8,237 nt of DNA. Origin: Burkholderiales bacterium (GTDB taxonomy: Bacteria > Pseudomonadota > Gammaproteobacteria > Burkholderiales > CAIKXV01). The DNA lies in assembly GCA_014379045.1 (NCBI GenBank), contig JACMMK010000010.1, positions 1 to 8,237 of the forward strand, in the 5' to 3' direction. Position numbers and translations under genes: made by a program. Shown piece by piece: positions 1 through 5,693 of this stretch; the stretch's first letter is position 1, and every line of letters begins with the position of its first letter. Below the pieces are notes generated by a model, which was not told the DNA's origin, did not search any database, and was given only the letters and a program-made list of their open reading frames with translations.

Positions 1-770
1 GCGCGGGTCGCGCGCGCCGGGCTCGCCAGCGCCTTCACCAGACCGACCAGCACGTTGCGCGAATACACCTCGCGCAGGTGCGCGAGCCAGGGCGGCAGCG
101 GCACGACCGACAGCGCAGGGTCGAGCTTCGGCGCCACCTTCGGATTGATCAGCGCCCAGCCGATGATGTACACGAGGTAGAGAAAGGCGAGGAAGAACCC
201 CGGCACGATCGCCGCCGCATACAACTTGACCACCGACACGCCGGACACCGCCGCATAGACGATCAGCATCACGCTGGGCGGGATCAGGATGCCGAGCGTC
301 CCGCCGGCGGTGATCACCCCGGCGGCGAGCCGGGTGTCGTAGCCCGCCGCCAGCATCGGCCGCATCGCGATGACGCCCATCAGCACGACCACCGCGCCGA
401 CGATGCCGCTGGCGATGCCCCAGAACGTGCACACCATCAGCGTCGCCACCGCGAGCGAGGCCGGCAGGCGCCGGAACGCGAGTTGCACGCTGTTGAACAT
501 CTGATCGACCAGCGCGGCGCGTTCGATCACATACCCCATGAACACGAACAACGGGATCGACAGCAGCGTGTCGTTGGTCATCACCCCATAGGTGCGCTGG
601 ACCATCAGGTCGAACACCTTGTTCGCGGTCCAGGCCTGACCCGGATCGAAGTAGGCGATGAACCCGAAGAACATGCCGAGGCCCATCAGCGTGAACGCCG
701 TAGGGAAGCCCATCATGATCATCGCCACGATCAGCGCGAGCATGGTCAGCCCCAGCAGCGGATCAGCCAT
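1..770 (-). CDS. dctM: TRAP transporter large permease (DctM/FcbT3-like), C-terminus off the window
   Basis: This is the large membrane subunit of a tripartite ATP-independent periplasmic transporter, the part that couples solute uptake to an ion gradient. The frame is open from an ATG at 770 to the window edge, giving 256 residues of a family usually about 430-450 long, so roughly the N-terminal 60% is seen. Hydrophobic segments lie near residues 5-20, 22-40, 68-84, 108-135, 150-175 and 184-207. The family hallmark GTLGILIPPS is at 157-166, and SIPLFVFMGYVIERA is at 71-85. The start is well supported: the minus strand carries AAGGGAGG nine bases before the ATG, and only two bases separate it from the dctQ stop, so the two are probably translationally coupled. 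The sequence resembles the COG4664 (mannitol/chloroaromatic-type) branch more than classical C4-dicarboxylate DctM. The substrate cannot be read from this subunit. Confidence 0.93.
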   Translation of the reverse strand, partial: MADPLLGLTMLALIVAMIMMGFPTAFTLMGLGMFFGFIAYFDPGQAWTANKVFDLMVQRTYGVMTNDTLLSIPLFVFMGYVIERAALVDQMFNSVQLAFRRLPASLAVATLMVCTFWGIASGIVGAVVVLMGVIAMRPMLAAGYDTRLAAGVITAGGTLGILIPPSVMLIVYAAVSGVSVVKLYAAAIVPGFFLAFLYLVYIIGWALINPKVAPKLDPALSVVPLPPWLAHLREVYSRNVLVGLVKALASPARATR

Positions 771-772
771 CG

Positions 773-1432
773 CTACCGGCCTCCCTTGTTCTGCGCGGCA
801 TCCGTACGCTCGACCTTGTGCACGCTCTCGATCACCCGTTTGCGATCGGCCTCATCGACCAGCGTGCTCTGCTCGAGCTGCGTCGCCACGATGTCGATCT
901 CGGACACGTCCTTCAGCCGCTCGGGCCAGACCCCGGTGCGCAGGCACATCACGCAGCGGACGACCTCGGCCAGCCCTTGCAGCATCACCAGCGCACCGGC
1001 GATGGGAATCACCGTCTTGAAGTGGTAGAGCGGCGGGCCGCCGGAGGTCAGGCTCGAATGCTCGTTGAGCGACCAGGACTCGCTCGCGTAGCCGATTCCG
1101 GCGTAGCACAGCGCGAGGATTCCCGGAAAGAAGAACACGATATAGAGCGCGAGGTCGATCGCGGCCTGCTTGCGCGGACGCATCGCGCTGTACAGGAAAT
1201 CGCCGCGCACATGCCCGTTCTGCGCCAGCGTGTAGGCCCCGCACATCATGAACACGGTGCCATACAGCATGTAACTCACGTCGAAGGCCCACAGCGTCGG
1301 CGAGTTGAGCACATAGCGCATGAACACGTCGTAGCAGACGACCGCGGTCAACACGACCATCAGCCACGCGCTGGCCTTGCCGGTCAAGGTGCTGATGCCA
1401 TCGATCGTCAACAGGAATCGCTGGAGTTTCAC
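773..1432 (-). CDS. dctQ: TRAP transporter small permease (DctQ/FcbT2-like)
   Basis: This is the small four-helix membrane subunit that pairs with DctM and helps dock the binding protein. It has 219 residues. Predicted helices lie at about 22-37, 50-71, 91-112 and 140-162. The segment RYVLNSPTLWAFDVSYMLYG (39-58) and the following GAYTLAQNGHVRGDFLY are typical of the COG4665 branch. The Glu usual in the WxxE-type helix start is Asp51 here. I chose the GTG at 1432 because the minus strand has GGGGGAG five bases upstream and the first helix follows shortly. The open frame extends further to 1681, but that stretch is Arg-rich and overlaps the end of dctP. About 57 hydrophilic residues (163-219) follow the last helix, which is longer than I would expect for a DctQ. 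The stop lies two bases before the dctM ATG. Confidence 0.92.
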   Translation of the reverse strand: MKLQRFLLTIDGISTLTGKASAWLMVVLTAVVCYDVFMRYVLNSPTLWAFDVSYMLYGTVFMMCGAYTLAQNGHVRGDFLYSAMRPRKQAAIDLALYIVFFFPGILALCYAGIGYASESWSLNEHSSLTSGGPPLYHFKTVIPIAGALVMLQGLAEVVRCVMCLRTGVWPERLKDVSEIDIVATQLEQSTLVDEADRKRVIESVHKVERTDAAQNKGGR

Positions 1433-1496
1433 TCGCTCTCCCCCTGCACCGGGCCGCGATCTATAGCGCTGCGCGACGCCGGCCCCACCGGGCCCC

Positions 1497-1515
1497 GACG
1501 CCTGCTCCGGGCGTC
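1497..1515 (-). promoter_or_regulatory. second stem-loop in the dctP-dctQ spacer
   Basis: The hexamers GACGCC (1497-1502) and GGCGTC (1510-1515) form a perfect 6-bp stem with a 7-base loop. It lies directly after the T-run of the hairpin at 1523-1552 in the direction of dct transcription and is not followed by a T-run itself. It could stabilise the 3' end of a processed dctP transcript or be incidental in GC-rich DNA. Confidence 0.35.
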
Positions 1516-1516
1516 C

Positions 1517-1552
1517 AAAACGACACCGCCCTGCAGATTCGCAGAGCGGTGT
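1517..1552 (-). terminator. attenuator-like hairpin with short T-run after dctP
   Basis: On the minus strand ACACCGC (1552-1546) pairs perfectly with GCGGTGT (1529-1523). After one T/G mismatch the inner CTGC (1544-1541) pairs with GCAG (1534-1531) around a 6-base loop. Two bases later comes TTTT (1520-1517). This looks like a weak intrinsic terminator between dctP and dctQ. The four-base T-run suggests partial rather than full termination. A leaky terminator here would let the binding protein be made in excess over the membrane subunits, as solute-binding proteins often are. The fold is seen in the sequence; its function is inferred. Confidence 0.5.
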
Positions 1553-1610
1553 GCAGTGCTCTACCGCGACAGCATGGACGAGTGGCTCGTCCCCTGCAAG
1601 CCGCGTTCGC

Positions 1611-2783
1611 TCAAGCCTTCTTCGCCGGCGCTGCCCCCGCCGGCGCTGCCTTGCGCGCGAAGTAGTGCGCAAACGCGACATCGTTCGGCACGACCGTGTC
1701 GTTCGACCAGTTCACGACGCGCTCGGCCCACGCACGCTGCGACTCGAGGATCTTGGCGAACAGCGGATTCTCCTTCGACTTCGCCTCGACCACGCGATCC
1801 CAGGCATTGAGCTGCGCCTGCAGGATGCTGCGCGGCGTGCGGAAAAACCGCACGTTCTGCTTCGTGCGCATCTCGATGTAGTCCTGCGAGTAGCGCGACA
1901 TCGCCTTCCACGACATGTCGGCCGACGACGCGGTCGCCGCGTTGCCGATTATTTCGCGCAGATCCGCCGGCAGACTGTCGTAGCGCTTCTTGCTGAACAG
2001 GATCTCGAAGCATTCGAGCGGCTGGTGGTAGCTCTGCAGCATGCAGATCTTCGACACATCGGGAAAGCCGAGGATCCGGTCGCTCGAAGCGTTGTTGAAC
2101 TCGGCCGCATCGATCAGTCCGCGATCCAGGCCGGCGACGATATCCCCGCCCGGCAACGCGACCACCGAGGCGCCCATTTCCTTGAATACATCGATCGACA
2201 GTCCGATGGTGCGGAACTTCAAGCCCTTGAAGTCTTCCGGCCCCTTGATCACCTTCTTGAACCAGCCGAGCGGCTGCGTCGGCATCGGCCCGTACAGAAA
2301 ACCTTCGACGTCGAAACCCATCACCTTGCGCTGCAGCTCGGAATAGAACTCGCGCCCGCCGCCATAATGGATCCAGCCGAGCAGCATGTTCGCGTCCATG
2401 CCGAACGACGGTCCGGTGCCGAACAACGAGTATGCGGAGTTCTTCCCGTACCAGTACCCCGAGACGCCGTGGCCGCCGTCGAGCACGCCCTTGTTCACCG
2501 CGTCGATCAGGTCGAACGCCTTCACGACGGCACCCGCCGGCAGCACCTCGATCCGAAGCCTGCCCGCGGACATGTCATTCACCCGCTTCGCGAAGTCGAG
2601 CGCGTACTCGTGGAAAATGTCTTTGGTCGGCCATGTGCTCTGGAAGCGCAGGCTGATCGGTGCGTTCTGGCCCCGGACGATCGCGGGAAACGCGAGCGTC
2701 GCGGCGCCCGCCACACCGGCCGCGGCGCCGGTCAGAAACTTGCGACGCTTCGGTGCGTTCTTGACGACTGGATTGCTGCTCAT
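1611..2783 (-). CDS. dctP: TRAP transporter substrate-binding protein with Tat signal (TakP/FcbT1-like)
   Basis: This is the periplasmic receptor that captures the solute and delivers it to DctQM. From the ATG at 2783 it has 390 residues. Residues 12-17 (KRRKFL) followed by an Ala/Gly-rich hydrophobic stretch to about 36 form a twin-arginine export signal, common in the COG4663 branch. The mature part begins near SLRFQSTWPTK (44-54). The core KGLKFRTIGLS (186-196) and PGGDIVAGLDRGLIDAAEF (211-229) match the ligand-binding region of TakP-type proteins. Arg191 and Glu228 correspond to residues that contact a carboxylate and its cation in TakP. The Trp that usually follows that Glu is Phe229 here, hinting at a different ligand. 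The C-terminal tail (379-390) is Ala/Pro/Lys-rich. It is the first gene of the dctPQM operon, with a 178-base spacer before dctQ. An in-frame ATG at 2792 adds three residues. The exact substrate is unknown. Confidence 0.94.
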   Translation of the reverse strand: MSSNPVVKNAPKRRKFLTGAAAGVAGAATLAFPAIVRGQNAPISLRFQSTWPTKDIFHEYALDFAKRVNDMSAGRLRIEVLPAGAVVKAFDLIDAVNKGVLDGGHGVSGYWYGKNSAYSLFGTGPSFGMDANMLLGWIHYGGGREFYSELQRKVMGFDVEGFLYGPMPTQPLGWFKKVIKGPEDFKGLKFRTIGLSIDVFKEMGASVVALPGGDIVAGLDRGLIDAAEFNNASSDRILGFPDVSKICMLQSYHQPLECFEILFSKKRYDSLPADLREIIGNAATASSADMSWKAMSRYSQDYIEMRTKQNVRFFRTPRSILQAQLNAWDRVVEAKSKENPLFAKILESQRAWAERVVNWSNDTVVPNDVAFAHYFARKAAPAGAAPAKKA

Positions 2784-2793
2784 CGTTTTCATT

Positions 2794-2799
2794 CCTCCT
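2794..2799 (-). promoter_or_regulatory. dctP ribosome binding site
   Basis: The minus strand reads a consensus AGGAGG here. It is only one base from the ATG at 2792 but ten bases from the in-frame ATG at 2783. The second spacing is usable and the first is not, so this site favours the 2783 start. Confidence 0.75.
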
Positions 2800-2831
2800 G
2801 AGTTTCGACGTTGGCGCGCGCCTCACCCACG

Positions 2832-2861
2832 CTAGAACATGCGTCGCCACTTTTTCACCAA
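2832..2861 (-). promoter_or_regulatory. weak sigma70-like promoter candidate for dctPQM
   Basis: On the minus strand TTGGTG (2861-2856) is followed after 18 bases by TTCTAG (2837-2832), about 50 bases before the dctP start. Both hexamers match the consensus poorly, as would be expected of an activator-dependent promoter, but chance is a real alternative. Confidence 0.22.
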
Positions 2862-2899
2862 GGGCACGCTCTTTTGGCTTCGGCGCGACTCTGCGTGAC

Positions 2900-2916
2900 G
2901 ATGCCGACCGGGCATC
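2900..2916. promoter_or_regulatory. LysR-type dyad (T-N11-A) upstream of dctP
   Basis: GATGCC (2900-2905) and GGCATC (2911-2916) form a perfect inverted repeat around five bases. The inner ATGCC-N5-GGCAT fits the T-N11-A pattern recognised by LysR-family regulators. It lies about 117-133 bases upstream of the dctP start and upstream of the weak promoter candidate, a plausible activator position. No regulator gene is in the window, so the assignment is inference from pattern and place. Confidence 0.35.
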
Positions 2917-3015
2917 AGCTGCTTCCAGCGCCCGATCGATAGTCACGGCGCGGGCGATAGTAGCGTGTGCCGGCGCGTTTTACAGTGCGATTACACACGA
3001 ACAACACGCGGATTC

Positions 3016-3043
3016 GGTCCCCTGTTGCGCGCCGCAGGGGGCC
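3016..3043 (-). terminator. GC-rich stem-loop downstream of the NhaD-like gene
   Basis: GGTCCCCTG (3016-3024) and CAGGGGGCC (3035-3043) face each other across a 10-base loop, giving nine pairs on the plus strand with one G-U. On the minus strand one of those pairs becomes a C-A mismatch. It begins 24 bases after the stop of the transporter gene. No T-run follows on the minus strand, so it is a candidate 3' end structure rather than a clear intrinsic terminator. Confidence 0.35.
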
Positions 3044-3066
3044 GCCGCCGGGTCGCGCCGCCCGCG

Positions 3067-4323
3067 TCAACGCACGCCGGTAGAAACCGTCGCAGTCGGC
3101 GTGTCCTCCGCGGGCCGATGCGGCTCGTGCGGTTCCCAACCCACGACCGCGAGCATCACGAAGAAGCCGACCACATAGGCGAGCGCGACCGGCCAGCCGT
3201 GGCGCACCCACGCGCCGACCGAACGCGCTTCGGGGAACTGGTTCGACAGCGCGACGCCCGCCGACGAGCCGAACCAGAGCATCGACCCGCCGAAGCCGAC
3301 GGCGAACGCGAGAAAGCCCCAGTCGTAGCCGCCTTGCTCGAGCGCGAGCTTGGTCAACGGAATGTTGTCGAACACCGACGACACGAAACCCAGGCCGAGT
3401 GCGGTCTGCCAACTCGCTGCCGGCAGATGTTCGACCGGCATCATCGACGCGCACAAGACCAGGGCAAGCAGGAACACCGCGCCCTTCGCCGCTTCGGGCA
3501 TCACCGCCCAGTCCGCGCGGCGCACCAGCGCCGACACCAGGATCGCCACCCACACTGCGACGCCGATGAACGGGAAGCGATCGGCGAGCCCCGCATGCGC
3601 GACGTTTACATACACATTGGTCGCCATCGCCGAAATCAGGATGAAGGCGACGATCGCGACGCACACCCAGTCGACGCGTTCGCCCGCCGCCGGCCCGGCC
3701 GTGATCGGCTGATGGCGGTGCTGTTGCATTGCCGCCGGCACACCGAACACCACGAGGGCGACGCTCGCCGCGACGTAGGCGTGCAGCACATCGCGCGGGT
3801 CGACGCCGTCTATCCACATCATCGTCGTCGTCGTGTCCCCCAGCACGCTCCCCGCGCCGCCCGCGTTCGACGCTGCGACGATCGCAGCGAGATAGCCGAT
3901 GTGCACACGCCCGGCGAACACATTGGCGGCGACCGTCCCGCCGATGATCGCCGCAGCGATGTTGTCGAGAAAGCTCGACAGCACGAAGATCAGCGCGAGC
4001 AGGGTGAAGCCGCCCTTCCAGCCTTCGGGCAGGAACCTGGGCAGCACCGCCGGCGCCCGACTCGCTTCGAAGAAGCGGGCCAGGATCGCAAAGCCCACCA
4101 GCAGCAGCAGCAGGTTGACGATCAGCACCCATTCGTCGCGCAGGTGGGCACCGAGCCCGGCCAGCCCCGTGCCGTGCGCAAACGTGGCAAAGCCGAGCTT
4201 GTAGGCGGTGATCACTGCCAGACCCGCAAGCGCGACTTTCAACGTATGCGCGTGGAACAGCGCGACGCTAAGGAGCGTGGCCGCGAACAGCAGAAACTCG
4301 ACCGGCACGCCGAAAACGCTCAC
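3067..4323 (-). CDS. NhaD/ArsB-type ion transporter (ion transporter superfamily)
   Basis: This is a polytopic inner-membrane protein of the ion transporter (CitMHS/ArsB/NhaD) superfamily, most like sodium:proton antiporter NhaD and the bacterial proteins often labelled citrate transporter. From the GTG at 4323 it has 418 residues and about ten to twelve hydrophobic segments. The two halves carry matching re-entrant signatures: SSFLDNIAAA (116-125) with SNAGGAGSVLGDTTTTMMW (152-170), and SSVFDNIPLT (315-324) with GFGGSMLWFGSSAGVALSN (343-361). The paired Asp-Asn residues are the expected ion site. The start is uncertain. An in-frame GTG at 4371 would overlap the preceding gene by 26 bases; neither start has a clear ribosome site. 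I prefer 4323 because the first helix follows within ten residues and it leaves a 22-base gap. Likely co-transcribed with the two upstream genes. The transported ion (Na+, arsenite or other) cannot be decided from sequence alone. Confidence 0.85.
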   Translation of the reverse strand: MSVFGVPVEFLLFAATLLSVALFHAHTLKVALAGLAVITAYKLGFATFAHGTGLAGLGAHLRDEWVLIVNLLLLLVGFAILARFFEASRAPAVLPRFLPEGWKGGFTLLALIFVLSSFLDNIAAAIIGGTVAANVFAGRVHIGYLAAIVAASNAGGAGSVLGDTTTTMMWIDGVDPRDVLHAYVAASVALVVFGVPAAMQQHRHQPITAGPAAGERVDWVCVAIVAFILISAMATNVYVNVAHAGLADRFPFIGVAVWVAILVSALVRRADWAVMPEAAKGAVFLLALVLCASMMPVEHLPAASWQTALGLGFVSSVFDNIPLTKLALEQGGYDWGFLAFAVGFGGSMLWFGSSAGVALSNQFPEARSVGAWVRHGWPVALAYVVGFFVMLAVVGWEPHEPHRPAEDTPTATVSTGVR

Positions 4324-4345
4324 GGTCGACCGCGCAGCAGTGCGT

Positions 4346-5083
4346 TCAATTCGGCGAGGCGTTCGCACCACAGCACGCCGAAAACTTCAGGCCGCTACAG
4401 CACGGACACGGATCGCCCGCCTTCAGTTTCGGCGGCTTGCGCACCGCGACCCGCGTGGCCGAGTGCTCGCCGCCGTGGAAGAACTGGTAGAGCTCTAGCG
4501 TGCTCTCGGGCAGGCTGTCGACCAGCGTGTCGACCTGCGCCGCTGCCAGCGGCCGCTCGACGATCTCGCGGTCGTCGGCATGCGCGAGGGTGACGATCGG
4601 CGTCAGCGCCTGCGCCGCGTCGTCGTCGTCGAACGCGTCCTGCCAGGCATCGGCGTGCAGCCCGATCGCGCGCATGAAGCCGATCGACCAGGTGCTGCCG
4701 GCGACCAGCTCGAGCGCGGCGTCGGCTGCGCTGCGCTGACCGGGGGCCGCGTAGTCGAACAGGATCGGCATCGGCGGCGTCCCCGCGTGCAACGTCCAGG
4801 CGATCGTCGCCCAATGGCGTTCGAACAACTCGAGCATGCGTCGGCAATGCACGGCCGAGTCGAATCGGACCGGACGCCGTCCCGCCTCGGTATCGCCCCA
4901 GACCAGCGACAGCCATTCGCTCGCCGCCACCTGATCGGGACTGACCACGAGGCCGGTGATGAAGCCGTCGAGTTCCTCGAGGTCCATCGAGTCTTCCGGC
5001 GTCGCACTCGACAGGAGAAAGCGGTCGAGCTCGTCGAGTTCACTCTCGGTCAGCGGGTCGACCCGGGGCTTGCGTGATGCCAT
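4346..5083 (-). CDS. UPF0149/YecA-like protein with C-terminal SEC-C zinc motif
   Basis: The protein has 245 residues. Residues about 10-200 form the UPF0149 (YgfB/YecA) helical domain, with the family signature LEELDGFITGLVVSP at 35-49 and SEWLSLVWG at 55-63. Residues 222-239 carry a SEC-C metal-binding motif: Cys226-x-Cys228-x8-Cys237-Cys238. The usual Gly after the second Cys is another Cys (229), so five cysteines cluster there. In E. coli, YecA and the SecA tail use this motif to bind metal and contact the ribosome; a similar ribosome- or Sec-linked role here is inference. Residues 151-156 are an acidic run, FDDDDA. The ATG at 5083 lies 20 bases after the stop of the stress-protein gene, with no clear Shine-Dalgarno, consistent with reading within an operon. 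It sits between uspA and the ion transporter on the same strand. I would not assign an E. coli gene name. Confidence 0.85.
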   Translation of the reverse strand: MASRKPRVDPLTESELDELDRFLLSSATPEDSMDLEELDGFITGLVVSPDQVAASEWLSLVWGDTEAGRRPVRFDSAVHCRRMLELFERHWATIAWTLHAGTPPMPILFDYAAPGQRSAADAALELVAGSTWSIGFMRAIGLHADAWQDAFDDDDAAQALTPIVTLAHADDREIVERPLAAAQVDTLVDSLPESTLELYQFFHGGEHSATRVAVRKPPKLKAGDPCPCCSGLKFSACCGANASPN

Positions 5084-5103
5084 GGGCGACGTCGACGTGC
5101 GCT

Positions 5104-5529
5104 CTACTTGACCAACGTGACCGGCACCGTCGACAGGTGGATCACCTGGCTCGCGACCGATCCGAGAATCATTTCCGAAACCCCGCCGAGTCCGCGGGTT
5201 CCCATCACGATCGCGCAGTCGTTCTGTGCAGCGAAGTCGACGATCGAGTGCGCGAGCTGACCGACCAGGATATGCGCGACGAACGGCACGTTCGCCTGCG
5301 CGAGTTGCGCACGGCCCGCGGCCAGCGCCTTGTCGCCTTCCTCGCGCTGATGCCCCTCGATCGCTTCAGCGGACACGAACCGGCGCACCTCGCCCCAGCT
5401 GAACGCGGATTGCACGGTCACCAGATGAATCTCGGATGGCGACTTCATCGCCTGCACCGTGTCGATGGCCCAGGCCACCGCGCGCCCCGAACAATCAGAG
5501 CCGTCGACCGCCACCAGCAACTTTTTCAT
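5104..5529 (-). CDS. uspA: universal stress protein, UspA family, ATP-binding type
   Basis: This is a single-domain universal stress protein of 141 residues, the normal family length. It opens with MKKLLVAVDGSD (1-12), where Asp9 sits in the nucleotide pocket. The ATP-binding G-2x-G-9x-G-S motif is complete: Gly110, Gly113, Gly123, Ser124. It ends in the typical HLSTVPVTLVK strand. Such proteins are cytosolic, usually dimeric, and bind ATP in response to stress or starvation; they often sit next to transporters, as here. The ATG at 5529 is supported by AAGGGGG six bases upstream on the minus strand. It is the first gene of the likely uspA / SEC-C protein / NhaD-like unit, whose genes are separated by about 20 bases each. 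The symbol is used in the family sense; the exact paralogue (A, F, G) cannot be told. Confidence 0.93.
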   Translation of the reverse strand: MKKLLVAVDGSDCSGRAVAWAIDTVQAMKSPSEIHLVTVQSAFSWGEVRRFVSAEAIEGHQREEGDKALAAGRAQLAQANVPFVAHILVGQLAHSIVDFAAQNDCAIVMGTRGLGGVSEMILGSVASQVIHLSTVPVTLVK

Positions 5530-5579
5530 GATTCGCCCCCTTGGTGGTGCAACCGCGCATCAGCGTTTGCCTGCAGCAC

Positions 5580-5658
5580 GGTGTCGCGCAATCCGCCTGC
5601 CGATCAGTGTGCAGCACAGTGCCCGATGCCACCGGCTCGGCCGGTAGCGCGCGACACC
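5580..5658 (-). promoter_or_regulatory. 10-bp inverted repeat enclosing a hairpin upstream of uspA
   Basis: GGTGTCGCGC (5580-5589) and GCGCGACACC (5649-5658) are perfect reverse complements 59 bases apart. Inside them ACCGGC (5631-5636) and GCCGGT (5640-5645) make a 6-bp stem with a 3-base loop. The two could fold together into a branched structure in a transcript reading from mmsA toward uspA, starting about 50 bases before the uspA ATG. No T-run follows, so it is not a simple intrinsic terminator. It may be a structured leader, a Rho-independent-like barrier, or a protein site. Confidence 0.4.
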
Positions 5659-5665
5659 AGACCCC

Positions 5666-5671
5666 ATTCTA
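5666..5671 (-). promoter_or_regulatory. possible -10 element for uspA
   Basis: The minus strand reads TAGAAT, five of six matches to the sigma70 -10 consensus, in the mmsA-uspA spacer about 137 bases before the uspA start. No convincing -35 hexamer is found 16-18 bases upstream, so this is a weak candidate. If real, its transcript would include the inverted repeat at 5580-5658. Confidence 0.25.
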
Positions 5672-5693
5672 ACGCTGGCGCCCGTCAGCGCAG

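Noticed and set aside
1433..1681. N-terminal extension of DctQ to 302 residues
   Set aside because: The added 83 residues are Arg-rich, overlap dctP and the hairpins, and lack a ribosome site, whereas the GTG at 1432 has a good one.
1551..2801. A 416-codon open frame on the plus strand opposite dctP
   Set aside because: Arg/His-rich with no family resemblance; the minus-strand frame is a clear TRAP binding protein with a Tat signal.
3820..3835. CGT trinucleotide run suggesting a microsatellite
   Set aside because: It simply encodes the Asp-Thr4-Met2 segment of the transporter, which is a conserved family signature.
4099..4112. CAG repeat
   Set aside because: It encodes a run of Leu in a membrane helix of the ion transporter; codon bias explains it.
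2965..4593. A 542-codon open frame on the plus strand
   Set aside because: It lies antisense to the ion transporter and SEC-C genes, is very rich in Arg, His and Gln, and has no recognisable domain. It is the mirror of high-GC coding bias on the other strand.
4616..4630. GTC repeat
   Set aside because: It encodes the acidic Asp run of the SEC-C protein and is short.
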